DNA of 64,000 nt from Svornostia abyssi (GTDB lineage: Bacteria; Actinomycetota; Thermoleophilia; Solirubrobacterales; Solirubrobacteraceae), in the NCBI GenBank assembly GCA_024666565.1, contig CP088295.1, forward strand, positions 4,340,001 through 4,404,000, in the 5' to 3' direction. The translations under genes were made by a program, and so were the position numbers. Of the stretch, positions 9,531 through 19,236 are shown one piece after another. Positions within the stretch are counted from its first letter, which is position 1. Each line of letters opens with the position of its first letter. Below the pieces are notes generated by a model, which saw only the letters and a program-made list of their open reading frames with translations, ran no database searches and was not told the origin of the DNA.

Positions 9531-9558
9531 TTGCCGACACCCCAGACGGTCGTTATCT
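9531..9558 (+). promoter_or_regulatory. Candidate promoter of the FHA gene
   Basis: TTGCCG at 9531-9536 and TTATCT at 9553-9558 are 16 bp apart, an ordinary housekeeping-type spacing. They leave a leader of about 55 nt with a GGGAG ribosome site at about 9611 before ATG 9622. Confidence 0.35.
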
Positions 9559-9621
9559 TTGTCACAAGCGGGTGAGAGCTGGCATGCAACCCCCCTGTAT
9601 GCCTGCACAAGGGAGCTTGAG

Positions 9622-10206
9622 ATGGATTCACTCACGTCAGGAACGCTTGCCGGGACTGGCTCGTTCCGTTGCGAGGAGTGCGGGTTCACGGTCACGCTGG
9701 CGGCCGCGGACGCCCTCCCCGAGTGCCCGAGCTGCGGCGGCGCGGACTTCACGCGGGCCTCGCTGTTCGGCACCCAGCGGTTCGATCGCGAGCCGGAGCC
9801 GCAGGCCCAGGCTGACGATCCTGCAGCGTGGGTCGGTGAGACCCGTGCGGAGATCACCGAGCCCGGCGAGTACCTCGTGTTCCAGGAGCTCGGCGGCCGG
9901 CGCGTCGTCTCGCTGTCGCGCGAGTGGACGCGTGTCGGGCGGAGCCTCGCGGCGGACGTCCGGTTCGACGACCCGACCGTCTCGCGGCGGCATGCGCTCA
10001 TCGTCCGTCAGGCCGACGGTGTCCGCGTGCTGGATGACCGCAGCCTGAACGGCGTGTTCGTCAACGGCGAGCGGGTCGAGTGGCAGGAACTGCACGACGG
10101 CGACGAGATCGTCGTCGGCCGGTACCGCCTGCACTTCGTGCGGGTGACGACCGATGAGGTCGCCTCGCCGTCGACATCCGGGTCGCCGCTGGGCGCCACC
10201 GGCTGA
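9622..10206 (+). CDS. FHA-domain protein with N-terminal zinc ribbon
   Basis: Phosphothreonine-binding protein of 194 residues. The N-terminal zinc ribbon has CEECG and CPSCGG, then a linker. The FHA domain (residues about 95-180) shows TRVGRS, VSRRHALI and LNGVFVNGERV, the conserved Arg, Ser/His and Asn positions that hold pThr. ATG 9622 follows a GGGAG ribosome site by 7 nt. FHA proteins of this form are readouts for Ser/Thr kinases. No kinase gene is in the window. Confidence 0.88.
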   Translation: MDSLTSGTLAGTGSFRCEECGFTVTLAAADALPECPSCGGADFTRASLFGTQRFDREPEPQAQADDPAAWVGETRAEITEPGEYLVFQELGGRRVVSLSREWTRVGRSLAADVRFDDPTVSRRHALIVRQADGVRVLDDRSLNGVFVNGERVEWQELHDGDEIVVGRYRLHFVRVTTDEVASPSTSGSPLGATG

Positions 10207-10259
10207 GCCGAACGTCGGAGGTCCGGCTCGGGCGCTGTTGCGCGAGCCGGGCCGGTCCG

Positions 10260-10265
10260 TATAGT
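10260..10265 (+). promoter_or_regulatory. -10 box TATAGT of the parA-like gene
   Basis: TATAGT lies 9 nt ahead of GTG 10275 with no ribosome-binding site. This is the clearest plus-strand example of the leaderless layout in this window. Confidence 0.5.
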
Positions 10266-10274
10266 GCGGCGCTC

Positions 10275-11066
10275 GTGGGCGCCACCATCGCAGTTCTCTC
10301 ACAGAAGGGCGGGACCGGGAAGACCACCACGGTCCGTACGCTGGCCGATGTCTTCACCAGGGCCGGCCTGAACGTCCTCGCGGTCGATCTCGACCCGCAG
10401 GGCAACCTCTCGGACTACTTCGACGTCCCGCCGGAGGCCGATCCGACGATCAGCGACGTCCTCATGGGCAAGGCCAAGCTGCCCAAGGCGATCCATGGCG
10501 GCATCGTCCCCGCGAACCTCACGCTCGCCGAGACCGAGCTGCAGCTCGCCGGCAAGATGGGCCGCGAGCTCACGTTGCGCCGGGCGCTGAAGCCGGTGCG
10601 CGACCAGTACGACCTCATCCTCCTGGACTGCCCGCCGAATCTCGGCCTGCTGACGGTCAACGCGCTGGTCGCCGCCGACTACGCGCTGCTGAGCGCCGAG
10701 GCGCAGTACTTCGCGCTGCAGGGCGTCGAGCAGGCGAAGGAGGTCATCGACCTCGCCGCCGACAGCCTGAACCCGGATCTCGAGTGGCTGGGCGTCGTCT
10801 TCAACATCGCCGACATGCGCACGGTGCACTCCCGCGAGGCGTACCAGTCGCTCTCCGAGCACGTCGGGGACAAGCTCTTCACCACGACGATCCGATCCTC
10901 GATCGCCTACGCGGAGTCCGCCGAGCGCGCGGTCTCGATCATCGATCACCGCCCTGACCTGGGCGCGGACTACGTGCGGCTCGCCGACGAGCTGCTCAAG
11001 CGCCTGAAGCTCCCCGCGGCGCGCAAGCGACTCCAGCCGCTGCTCGACGAGGCCCAGCCGGCCTAG
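10275..11066 (+). CDS. ParA/Soj-family ATPase
   Basis: Walker-type ATPase of the ParA/MinD superfamily, 263 residues, acting in chromosome or cargo positioning. It has a deviant Walker A (QKGGTGKTT, residues about 10-18) and Walker B (DLILLDCPPNLG). The end is Lys/Arg-rich. There is no parB neighbour. It is followed with a 1-bp overlap (TAGTG) by an L,D-transpeptidase gene, so this may be an orphan ParA coordinating an envelope process rather than the chromosomal Soj. Confidence 0.88.
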   Translation: MGATIAVLSQKGGTGKTTTVRTLADVFTRAGLNVLAVDLDPQGNLSDYFDVPPEADPTISDVLMGKAKLPKAIHGGIVPANLTLAETELQLAGKMGRELTLRRALKPVRDQYDLILLDCPPNLGLLTVNALVAADYALLSAEAQYFALQGVEQAKEVIDLAADSLNPDLEWLGVVFNIADMRTVHSREAYQSLSEHVGDKLFTTTIRSSIAYAESAERAVSIIDHRPDLGADYVRLADELLKRLKLPAARKRLQPLLDEAQPA

Positions 11067-11809
11067 TGCGCCGGGCGGTCGCGGCCGGCCTGCTCGCCGC
11101 GACGGTGCTCGCGGGATGCGGCGGCGGCGAGGATGTCGCACCGACCCCGCAGCAGGCCGCCGAGGCCGAACCCGAGCGCGCGGCGCCCGAGGAGGTGCGC
11201 CCTCCCCCGCTGCGGGCCGGCCAGTTCTCGGCGAAGCTGCGCCGCTCGGTGTGGCTGCGGGCCTCCCCGGGCGGCCGGGTGCTCGGCACGATCGGCACGC
11301 GAACGAAGTTCGGGTCGCGCACGTCGCTGGCCATCATCCACCGGCGCGACGGCTGGTACGGGGTGCTCAACGAGCTCACGCCGAACCGCAAGGTCGGGTG
11401 GATCCCGGCCGCCAGCGCGACGCTGGAGCGCCAGCCCTACCTGCTGCGGATCGACCTGAGCAAGCGCGAGTTGATCGTGCGACGCGGCGCGGCCGAGGTG
11501 CGGGGGTTCAGGGTCGCCGTCGGCGCCCCGGGGACCGAGACGCCGCTGGGCCGCAGCGCGGTCACCGACACCCTCCTCTTCCCGACCGGCGCCGGACCGT
11601 ACGGGTGCTGCGCGGTCGCGCTGACCTCCCGGCAGACGAACCTGCCGGCGACGTGGGCCGGCGGCGCGCAGGTCGCGATCCACGGCACGCCGGACGAGTC
11701 GGTCATCGGCCAGGCCGTGAGCCTGGGCTGTGTGCGCAGCCGCAACACCGACGTGCGCTGGCTGGCGAAGAACATCCCGGCGGGCGCGCTGGTCACCGTG
11801 GTGCGGTGA
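11066..11809 (+). CDS. L,D-transpeptidase lipoprotein with SH3-like domain
   Basis: Envelope enzyme of 247 residues. A signal and lipobox (VLAGC) are followed by a Pro/Glu-rich linker, an SH3-like module (SVWLRASPGGRVLGTIGT) and a YkuD domain. The catalytic signature is visible as HGTPDES then SLGCVR, with the Cys as nucleophile. It forms 3-3 cross-links or attaches proteins to peptidoglycan. Translation is coupled to the ParA gene through TAGTG. Confidence 0.9.
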   Translation: MRRAVAAGLLAATVLAGCGGGEDVAPTPQQAAEAEPERAAPEEVRPPPLRAGQFSAKLRRSVWLRASPGGRVLGTIGTRTKFGSRTSLAIIHRRDGWYGVLNELTPNRKVGWIPAASATLERQPYLLRIDLSKRELIVRRGAAEVRGFRVAVGAPGTETPLGRSAVTDTLLFPTGAGPYGCCAVALTSRQTNLPATWAGGAQVAIHGTPDESVIGQAVSLGCVRSRNTDVRWLAKNIPAGALVTVVR

Positions 11810-11859
11810 GCGGCAGATCCACGTCGCGATATAGCGACCTCGATCTGCCGTTCGGCGCG

Positions 11860-12711
11860 CTAGAGGCCGATGACGTCCGCACCCTGGGGCTCGAACGGGG
11901 CCCGCACGACCTCGGCCCAGCCCTCCGCGCGCTCGCGCAGAGCGTTCACGAGCCCGCCCGTCGCTTCGTAGTGGCACCACACGAGCACGGTGGGCCCGGC
12001 GCCGCTGATCGTGGCCCCGAGCGCGCCCAGGTCGGCCGCCTCCTCAAGCAGCTCCGCCGAGCGGGGGTACAGGTGGGCGCGGTAGGGCTGGTGCAGACGG
12101 TCGACCAGCCCGCGGGCGACGAGGTCGAGATCACCCTGCGCCAGACCGAGCGTGAGCAGCGCGCCGTGGGCGACGTTGAACGCCGCGTCGGCCATCGGGA
12201 CCTCGGCGGGCAGCGCGGCGCGGGCCTCGCGCGTGCGGACCGCCTGGTGCGGAATGACGAGCACGGCCTCGAGCTCGTGCGGTGGGTCGAACCGAGCGGT
12301 GGAGCCGTCGGCGCAGATCACGAAACCGCCCTGCAACGCCGCGGCGACGTTGTCGGGATGGCCCTCGAGTTCGGTGGCGAGGGCGAGCAGGTCGGCGTCC
12401 AGTTCGAACATGCTGTCCGCGGCGAGCAGACCCGCAACGTACGCGGCGGCGCTCGTGCCCAGGCCGCCCGACAGCGGGATGTCCGAGCGGATGCGGAACT
12501 CGAAGTTATCGGGCGGGTGCAGCCGCGCGAATCCGCGGACGGCCAGGTTGCGGCGGTCACGCGCGATCTCCAGATCCGTCTGCACGGAGAACGTGCCGGT
12601 CTCGACGACCTCGATCTCCGTGTGCAGGGCCAGCGCGCACGCGAACGCGTCGAAGCCGGGGCCGAGGTTGGCCGAGGAGGCGGGGACCCGGACGAGGCGG
12701 CGGCGGACCAT
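11860..12711 (-). CDS. thrB: Homoserine kinase
   Basis: Phosphorylates homoserine for threonine synthesis; GHMP kinase, 283 residues. Motif 1 is VPASSANLGPGFDAF, the ATP-binding motif is PLSGGLGTSAAAY, and the C-terminal motif is ATISGAGPTVLVW. The start is ATG 12711; the frame is open further upstream but only antisense to thrC. It is the last gene of lysA-hom-x-thrC-thrB, 11 bp after the thrC stop. Confidence 0.95.
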   Translation of the reverse strand: MVRRRLVRVPASSANLGPGFDAFACALALHTEIEVVETGTFSVQTDLEIARDRRNLAVRGFARLHPPDNFEFRIRSDIPLSGGLGTSAAAYVAGLLAADSMFELDADLLALATELEGHPDNVAAALQGGFVICADGSTARFDPPHELEAVLVIPHQAVRTREARAALPAEVPMADAAFNVAHGALLTLGLAQGDLDLVARGLVDRLHQPYRAHLYPRSAELLEEAADLGALGATISGAGPTVLVWCHYEATGGLVNALRERAEGWAEVVRAPFEPQGADVIGL

Positions 12712-12722
12712 GCGAGCCGAGC

Positions 12723-13739
12723 TCAGCCGCCGAGCACGGCCTCTTCGACCGCTGCGAGATCCGGCTCGCACGGCACGACGGCCCCGGCCTGCTCGAGCGC
12801 GGTCTGCGGGTCCTTTAGGCCGTGGCCGGTCAGGACGCAGGCGACCCGCTCGGCGCCGTCGGCGCCGTACTTCAGCAGCCCGGCGACGGACGCCGCACTC
12901 GCGGGCTCGCAGAACACGCCCTCGCGGCCGGCCAGCAGGCGGTACGCGGCGAGGATCTCGTCGTCGGTCACCGCGCGCACCATCCCGCGTGAGGAGGTGA
13001 AGGCCGCCATGGCCTCCTCCCACCGCGCCGGGTTGCCGATGCGGATGGCGCTCGCGACGGTCTCGGGCTTCTCCACCACGGCGCCGTTGACGAGCGGCGC
13101 GGCGCCGGCGGCCTGGAAGCCGAAGAGGCGCGGCAGGTGGCCGGCCTCGGTGAAGCCCTTGGCGTACGCGGTCACGTTGCCCGCGTTGCCGACAGGGATG
13201 CAGAGCGCGTCGAGCTCGCCGCCGAGGTCCTCGAGGACCTCGAACGCCGCGGTCTTCTGCCCCTGCAGACGGAACTCGTTGACGCTGTTGACCAGCGCGA
13301 TCGGGTGCTTGTCGCACAGCTCGCGCACCAGCCGCAGCGCCTCGTCGAAGTTGCCGCGCAGCGCGATGACCTTCGCCCCGTGCATGAGCGCCTGGGCGAG
13401 CTTGCCCGTCGCGATCTTGCCCTCCGGGACGATGACCGCGCCCGTGAGGCCGGCCTTCGCGCTGTACGCCGCGGCGCTCGCCGCGGTGTTCCCCGTCGAC
13501 GCGCAGATGACGGCCTTCGCGCCCTCGCGCACCGCCGCGCTGACCGCGCAGGTCATGCCCCGGTCCTTGAACGAGCCGGTCGGGTTCAGGCCCTCGAGCT
13601 TGAGGTGGACCTCGGCGCCGACCATCTCGGAGAGGTGCGGCGCGTGGACGAGCGGCGTGGAGCCCTCGCCGAGGGTGACCACCGGGTCGTCGGCGGCGAA
13701 GGGAAGGCGCTCGGCGTAGCGCTCCATGAGACCGGGCAT
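12723..13739 (-). CDS. thrC: Threonine synthase
   Basis: PLP enzyme converting O-phosphohomoserine to threonine, 338 residues. The Schiff-base Lys is in [11 protein letters not shown], the substrate loop is [13 protein letters not shown], and the phosphate-binding loop is VGNAGN. The length fits the short bacterial class. It sits between the small L7/L12-like gene (10 bp upstream) and thrB. Confidence 0.96.
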   Translation of the reverse strand: MPGLMERYAERLPFAADDPVVTLGEGSTPLVHAPHLSEMVGAEVHLKLEGLNPTGSFKDRGMTCAVSAAVREGAKAVICASTGNTAASAAAYSAKAGLTGAVIVPEGKIATGKLAQALMHGAKVIALRGNFDEALRLVRELCDKHPIALVNSVNEFRLQGQKTAAFEVLEDLGGELDALCIPVGNAGNVTAYAKGFTEAGHLPRLFGFQAAGAAPLVNGAVVEKPETVASAIRIGNPARWEEAMAAFTSSRGMVRAVTDDEILAAYRLLAGREGVFCEPASAASVAGLLKYGADGAERVACVLTGHGLKDPQTALEQAGAVVPCEPDLAAVEEAVLGG

Positions 13740-13749
13740 CGCAGCGGAC

Positions 13750-14022
13750 CTAGCGCGCGTACCGCTCGACGACGGCCTTGGCCTCGGCGAGGCCGAGACC
13801 GGTCTGCTCGCGATGCAGCTTGATCGCCTGGATGAGCTGGCCGTTCTGCGCCATGCCGCGCACCTCGGCCGAGACGTCCCCGCCGACGCCCGCGGGCTGC
13901 CCGTCGATCGAGATCGGGCCAGCTGTCCCCGCCGGGAGCGGGTCGAGGACCTTGCGCTCGACGGTGGCGAGGCGCTGCTCGATGGCGTCGAGCCGCGCGA
14001 GGATGGCCTGGAGATCGCTCAC
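13750..14022 (-). CDS. Small protein with ribosomal L7/L12 C-terminal-like helix pair
   Basis: Protein of 90 residues. An N-terminal helix ([20 protein letters not shown]) looks like a short coiled coil. A Gly/Pro linker follows, and the C-terminus ([20 protein letters not shown]) matches the L7/L12 C-terminal fold. It is not L7/L12 itself, which is longer and lies with rplJ. Its place inside the threonine operon is unusual. GTG 14022 follows TACGAT by 9 nt, so it may have its own promoter. Confidence 0.75.
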   Translation of the reverse strand: MSDLQAILARLDAIEQRLATVERKVLDPLPAGTAGPISIDGQPAGVGGDVSAEVRGMAQNGQLIQAIKLHREQTGLGLAEAKAVVERYAR

Positions 14023-14050
14023 AGCCGGGGCATCGTAGTAGGAAGGCGCA

Positions 14051-15281
14051 TCAGACGAATTGCTCTTCGAGCACGCGGATCGCGCGCGGCGCGGCCCGGA
14101 TGAAGTCCAGGCCCTCGATGAGCTTCGTGGCGGCGGCGAACCGAGACTCCAGCACCGGGTGCACCACCATGACGAGACGCGCCTTCTCCCCCATGCCCTC
14201 CTGGACCACGGACTTGATGGAGACGCCCTGCAGGCCCAGGATCTGCGCGACCTGCGCGAGCACGCCCGGCTCGTCGTCGACTTCGAGGTGCAGGTAGAAC
14301 GCCGATTCGACGTCGCTGATGATCGGCAGCGCGCTCGTCGGCTCGGGCGTCGGGGCCGGCGGGACCATCGCGCTCACGACGTCGCCGAGCACCGCGCTGG
14401 CGGTCTGTGGACCTCCGGCGCCGGGTCCCGACAGCGTGATCTCCGTGATCGCCGGCGACTCGATGGTGACCGCGTTGTACGGGCCCGAGACGCTCGCGAG
14501 CGGGTGCCCCGCGTAGAGGAACGCGGGATGCACGCGGACGCTGATCCCGCCGTCGACACGCTCGGCCGTCCCGAGGAGCTTCAGCCCGAGCCCGAGCTCG
14601 CGCGCGAACGCGAGATCGTCGCTGGTGATCTGCTCGATGCCCTCGTAGACGACCTGGTCGAGCGAGACGGGGGTGCCGAACGCCAGGCGCGCGAGGATCG
14701 CCATCTTCGCGGCGGCGTCCTTCCCGGTGACGTCGTCGGTGGGGTCCGCCTCGGCGTAGCCCAGGCGCTGCGCGTCGGCGAGCGCGGCGGCATACGGCTC
14801 GCCGGTGCGGGCCATCTCGGACAGGATGAAGTTCGTGGTGCCGTTGACGATGCCGTGCAGGCGCTCGATGTACGCGCCCGCCAGCGACTCCTGCATCACG
14901 CGGATCACCGGCACCACGCCCGCGACCGCTGCCTCGAAGCGCAGGCGCACGCCGTGCTCGCGCGCCGCGGCCCACAGCTCCTCGCCGTGCTCGGCCAGCA
15001 GCTGCTTGTTCGCGGTGACGACGTGGCACCCGGCGTTCAGCGCGCGCAGCACGTACTCGCGCGCCGGCTCGAGGCCGCCCATGACCTCGACGATGAGGTC
15101 GGAGTTCTCGAGGATCTCGTCAAAGTCTCCCCCGGCTGCGCGTGAGCACGCCGGAGAGCTCAGGGCGGCGGCCCGTTCGCGCCTCGATCTCGTCAGCGCG
15201 CGCGTCGAGCAGCTCGGCGAACGCGCCGCCGACGGTGCCGTGGCCCAGCAGGCCGATGCGGAAGGGCTCAGTCGATGTCAC
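14051..15281 (-). CDS. hom: Homoserine dehydrogenase with ACT domain (frameshifted)
   Basis: NAD(P)H-dependent reduction of aspartate semialdehyde to homoserine. From GTG 15281 the frame gives RIGLLGHGTVGGAF (Rossmann motif) up to LSGVLTRSRG, then stops early. One base out, the protein continues DFDEILENSDLIVEVMGG and through the catalytic domain to a C-terminal ACT domain (DDEPGVLAQVAQILG), the usual site of threonine feedback. Removing one C from the run at 15129-15133 restores about 410 residues. The start overlaps the lysA stop by 14 bp. The gene should be needed for Thr/Met, so sequence error is likely. Confidence 0.9.
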
Positions 15282-16527
15282 GGCTCGTCAGGTCCTCGAA
15301 GGTCTCCCGGCGCACCACGACCCGCGCGTCCCCGTCCTTGACGAAGACGACAGGCGGGCGCGGAATGCCGTTGTAGTTGTTACTCATGGCGTAGCCGTAC
15401 GCGCCGGTGGCGGGCGTGACGACGACGTCACCGGGCTTCGGCTCGTCGAGCTGGGCCTCAGCGACGATCACGTCGCCGGATTCGCAGTGCTTGCCCGTGA
15501 TCCTGCTGGGCGTCGTCCCGCCGAAGCGGTCGGCGATCTCCGCTTCGTAGCGCGCGCCGTACAGCATGGGGCGCAGGTTGTCGCTCATGCCGCCGTCCAC
15601 GCCGACCCACGTCGAGACGTTGCGTTTCACGGATTCGACGGTGTACAGGGTGACGCCCGCGTTCGCCACGAGCGACCGGCCCGGCTCGTCGATGATCCGC
15701 ACGTGATCGCCCAGCAGCTCGCGCGCCGCAGCCACCTTCGCGGCGGCGTAGACCTCGATGCTCGGCGGGTCCTCCGCGTCGGTGTACGCCACGCCGAGCC
15801 CGCCGCCGAGGTTCACGACGGGGAAGTCGCCGAGCGGGGCGATCGCCTCGACCGCGTCGCGCCACGGGCCGAGCTCGAGCAACTGCGACCCGATGTGCAG
15901 GTGCAGCCCGTCGAGGCGGAGGTTCGGCGCCGCGGCGGCGCGCTCGATCGCGGCCGACGCATCACGGAGTGAGAGGCCGAACTTCGAGTCGGCCTGGCCG
16001 GTGGAGATCTTGTCGTGCGTCTCGCCGCGCACGTCGGGCGTGACGCGCAGCAGGACGGGCTGGACCCGGTCCCCGGCGAGCGCGATGACCCGCTCGAGGT
16101 CGGCGAAGTTGTCGATGACGATGTAGCCCACGCCCGCGTCGATCGCCGTGCGCAGCTCGGCCTCGGACTTCGCGTTGCCGTGCAGGATGATCTTCGCCGG
16201 TTCGAACCCCGCCTTCAGCGCGACGTGCAGCTCCCCGCCCGAGGCGACGTCGACGCCCAGGCCCTCCTCGGCGAACACGCGGAGCACCGCGGTGCACGGG
16301 TTCGCCTTGCTGGCGAAGTGGATCTCCGCGTCGGGCGCGTGGGTGCGAAACGCGGACAGGTACTGCCGCGCGCGGGACCGCAGGTCGTCCTCGGCGACGA
16401 CGTACGCAGGGGTGCCGAACTCGCGCGCAAGCGCAAGGGCGTCGACCCCGCCGATCTCGAGGCGGCGGTCGTCGATCAGCCGGCTGTCGGCCGGCCAGGC
16501 GGCGGAGAGGCGTTGCGCGGTGGCCAT
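15268..16527 (-). CDS. lysA: Diaminopimelate decarboxylase
   Basis: Last step of lysine synthesis, meso-DAP to lysine; PLP enzyme of alanine-racemase fold, 419 residues. The PLP Lys is in FASKANPCTAV, the glycine loop is NLGGGLGV, and the second-domain motif is KHCESGDVIV. First gene of the minus-strand aspartate-family operon. A weak -10 (TACTCC) ends 7 nt before ATG 16527. Confidence 0.96.
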   Translation of the reverse strand: MATAQRLSAAWPADSRLIDDRRLEIGGVDALALAREFGTPAYVVAEDDLRSRARQYLSAFRTHAPDAEIHFASKANPCTAVLRVFAEEGLGVDVASGGELHVALKAGFEPAKIILHGNAKSEAELRTAIDAGVGYIVIDNFADLERVIALAGDRVQPVLLRVTPDVRGETHDKISTGQADSKFGLSLRDASAAIERAAAAPNLRLDGLHLHIGSQLLELGPWRDAVEAIAPLGDFPVVNLGGGLGVAYTDAEDPPSIEVYAAAKVAAARELLGDHVRIIDEPGRSLVANAGVTLYTVESVKRNVSTWVGVDGGMSDNLRPMLYGARYEAEIADRFGGTTPSRITGKHCESGDVIVAEAQLDEPKPGDVVVTPATGAYGYAMSNNYNGIPRPPVVFVKDGDARVVVRRETFEDLTSRDID

Positions 16528-16547
16528 CGTGCGGGGAGTATGGCGGG

Positions 16548-17243
16548 GTGTCGCCCTCGCTGACCCGTGACGACGTCGCGCCGCCCGATGAGGAGGGCGT
16601 TCGCGACGGCCTGCACTACGCCCTGTTCTCCCCGTCCGGCACCCCCCGCGGCGGCGTCGTCGTCATCCACGGCGCCGACTCGCGCAAGGAGAACCACTAC
16701 GACTGGGGCCGCGAATGCCGGGCCGCCGGCCTCGCCGCAGTGGTCTACGACCAGCGCGGGCATGGCGCGTCCCCGGGAATGCTCGACGCGCGGGCCGTCG
16801 ACGACGTCGCCGCGATGGCGGCGCTCCTTCCTGCCGGCCCGATCGGGCTGCGCGGCTCGAGCATGGGCGGGTTCCTGGCGCTGACGTCCGCGGCGGCGGT
16901 CGACGCGCGCGCGGTCGTGGCGATCTGCCCGGCACCCGGTGCGCTGCTGCTCCGCGGACTGCGCGAGAGACGGTTCGGCTTCCCGGTGGACGCCGCGTCC
17001 CTCGAGCCGCTGCTCGCCACCGCGGACCTCGAAGCGGCGGCCACCCGGCTCGGCGACGCCCTGCTGCTCATGCACGCCACCGGCGACGACCGGGTCGGCA
17101 TCGAGCACTCCGACGCGCTGCACGCGGCCTCGCCGGCCAGCCGGTTCATCCGGGTTCCCGGGGGCGACCACGGCTCGATCCAGCACGACCCGGAGCTGCG
17201 CGGCGAGGCCGTGCGGTGGCTGGCCGCACGGCTCGTCGCGTAG
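16548..17243 (+). CDS. Alpha/beta hydrolase
   Basis: Serine hydrolase of 231 residues. Nucleophile elbow GSSMGG, oxyanion region VIHGADSRKENHYDW, Asp in ATGDDRVG and His in GGDHGSI complete the triad. Its length is near the dienelactone-hydrolase/small esterase class. Substrate unknown. GTG 16548 is the first plausible start, divergent from lysA with only 20 bp between. Confidence 0.85.
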   Translation: MSPSLTRDDVAPPDEEGVRDGLHYALFSPSGTPRGGVVVIHGADSRKENHYDWGRECRAAGLAAVVYDQRGHGASPGMLDARAVDDVAAMAALLPAGPIGLRGSSMGGFLALTSAAAVDARAVVAICPAPGALLLRGLRERRFGFPVDAASLEPLLATADLEAAATRLGDALLLMHATGDDRVGIEHSDALHAASPASRFIRVPGGDHGSIQHDPELRGEAVRWLAARLVA

Positions 17244-17251
17244 CGCCTGCC

Positions 17252-19111
17252 TCAGGAGGAAGCCACCGCGCTTCCCAGGACGCGCCCCGTCGGGCCGAGC
17301 GCCGTGACCTTGACCCGCGCGCCCCGCGCCACGCGCGCACGGACGAACCCGGGCAGGCGCAGCGTCGTCTCGAACTCGCCGCCGTCCGCGATCCGGAATC
17401 CGCGCTGTGCGACGGGCAGCCCGAACGTGCCCGGCAGCTGAGCGACGAGCGTGCCGCGGCACCCTCCGGCCTGACCACACCGCGCCAGCACGCGCACGTC
17501 GCCCGCGGGTGTCGTCGACGCGTGCAGGTCGAACGGCCGGGGAGTGACGCACGATCCCCCGGAGGCGACCGGGGCGGGCGCGCCGTCGCTCACCGCACCG
17601 GTCAGCGCGGTCAGTCGCGCAGGGCCGTCCGGCGCGTACGACCCGGCGATCGCGAGCATGTCGCCGGTCGGCGCGAGGCTCAGGCGGTTGCTGTCCCCGG
17701 CGGGCACCGACACCACGCGCCACGCCCCGGCCGGACCGGCCGGGTAGGCCACCTCACCGCGGCCAGCGCCGGAGGTGAGCACGGCCACGCGGTCGCCGGC
17801 GCCGACGACCTGGCCGGCGTCGATGGCACCGCACCGCACGAGTGTCGTCGAGGTCACTCCCTGCGGTCCGCCCCGCACGACGCTGTGACGATCGCCGCTG
17901 GAGGCCAGCCACGTCAGCGTCGGCGCCTTCGGAGCCAAGTACGAGGCCTGCGCTTCCTGCGGGAACGCCGTCTCGGTCGATGGCGCGCCCGGGGCGGCGC
18001 GCGTCACCAGGCGGGGCTCGCTCTCCCCCCGCAGCGAGAGCAGCACGTCGCCGCGCGCGTTGGCGTTGGACACGGAGGCGCCCTCACGGAGGACGTACGG
18101 CCCGGCGTGCGGGCCGGTGGCGATCACGTCGCGCACCGCACCGCGCGCGATCCGCGTCTCGATGTCGAGGACCGTCTCGCCGCCGTCGCCGACGACGAGG
18201 CGCAGCTCGGTGCGGTCGCGCGCGTCGGTGATCAAGCTCGGCGCGGAGAACCTCGTCGCGCCGCGGGCGAGCGCGGCGGCCTCGATGAGGCGCGTGTCGT
18301 CCCGGACACCCGACCATGCGACCACCACCGTGCCGTCCGGCCCGGACTCCGTGTCGATCGCGTCGCCGACGTACAGGCTGCGGGGCTGAAAGACGTCGAG
18401 CTGCGTGATCTCGTGGGCATGCGACCACGCGCCATCGGCGAAGATCTCAGCGCGGATGACGACATCGCTGTACGGGCCGGTGAGCCCGACCGCGACGATC
18501 CGGCCGTCGGTGGTCAACTGGCTCCCGCCGGGCAGAGACTCGAACGAGCTGGGCGCCGGGATCTGGCGCCACGTCTGCTCACCCGCGCGGCGCAGGAGCA
18601 GGATCTCGGGATCGCTGCCGGGATCCAGGAAGTCGTTGACCCGGGCGAGCTCGTCGCCGGCGGGGGTGGATGAGACCACCTCGAAGCCGGTGTAGCTGGG
18701 GAAGCGGGCGCCCGAGACCGTCGTCCCGTCGAGGAGGCGGATGTCCGCCGGCCCGAGCCCCCCGGCCGGAGTGCGGTTCCACAGCGTGACGAAGCGCTCG
18801 TCGTCCCAACCCTGGAAGACGACGGTGGCACCGCCGCCGGGCCGCGGCCAGATGAAGGGCGACGCGTCCCTCTCGGCGGTGAGGTCGAGCGTGGAGAGGA
18901 CAGGCGAACCGGCCGGCTTGGTGAGCAGCAGCGGCGCGAGCTCGCTGATGGGAGAGCCGCCTCTCGTCGTGAGGATCGCGCCGTCGTCGAGCGCGGTGGC
19001 GGTGACGTAGCCATCGACGTCGCTGGTCTGGACCGCGGCTCCGGCCGGGGCGCACAGGGCCAGCGGCACGACGACGGCCGCGATGGCACGAACTGCAGAT
19101 CGAACTCGCAT
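17252..19111 (-). CDS. Large secreted protein, unknown function
   Basis: Exported protein of 619 residues with an N-terminal signal peptide (VRAIAAVVVPLALCAPAGA). The mature part is almost entirely beta-rich. Recurring segments of 40-50 residues carry GD/DG turns and W/V/L strands, suggesting a beta-propeller or stacked beta repeats. The C-terminus has an immunoglobulin-like tail ending ARGARVKVTALGPTG. No enzyme motif was seen. ATG 19111 is preferred over GTG 19138 because it begins the signal directly. Confidence 0.7.
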   Translation of the reverse strand: MRVRSAVRAIAAVVVPLALCAPAGAAVQTSDVDGYVTATALDDGAILTTRGGSPISELAPLLLTKPAGSPVLSTLDLTAERDASPFIWPRPGGGATVVFQGWDDERFVTLWNRTPAGGLGPADIRLLDGTTVSGARFPSYTGFEVVSSTPAGDELARVNDFLDPGSDPEILLLRRAGEQTWRQIPAPSSFESLPGGSQLTTDGRIVAVGLTGPYSDVVIRAEIFADGAWSHAHEITQLDVFQPRSLYVGDAIDTESGPDGTVVVAWSGVRDDTRLIEAAALARGATRFSAPSLITDARDRTELRLVVGDGGETVLDIETRIARGAVRDVIATGPHAGPYVLREGASVSNANARGDVLLSLRGESEPRLVTRAAPGAPSTETAFPQEAQASYLAPKAPTLTWLASSGDRHSVVRGGPQGVTSTTLVRCGAIDAGQVVGAGDRVAVLTSGAGRGEVAYPAGPAGAWRVVSVPAGDSNRLSLAPTGDMLAIAGSYAPDGPARLTALTGAVSDGAPAPVASGGSCVTPRPFDLHASTTPAGDVRVLARCGQAGGCRGTLVAQLPGTFGLPVAQRGFRIADGGEFETTLRLPGFVRARVARGARVKVTALGPTGRVLGSAVASS

Positions 19112-19236
19112 CGAAACTCGGGACCCCTGGAACGTCACATAATGGTCAGCAGGCGAGCAGCATACGCACGGAATCGGTGAACCCCGTTCAGATTCGTTCT
19201 GAGAACCGTTCGCACCATCGCTAGGCTGTTGCGGCC

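Noticed and set aside
11116..13719. Long plus-strand open frame across the L,D-transpeptidase and thrB/thrC
   Set aside because: Out of frame with the clear transpeptidase and antisense to thrB/thrC; no domain is visible.
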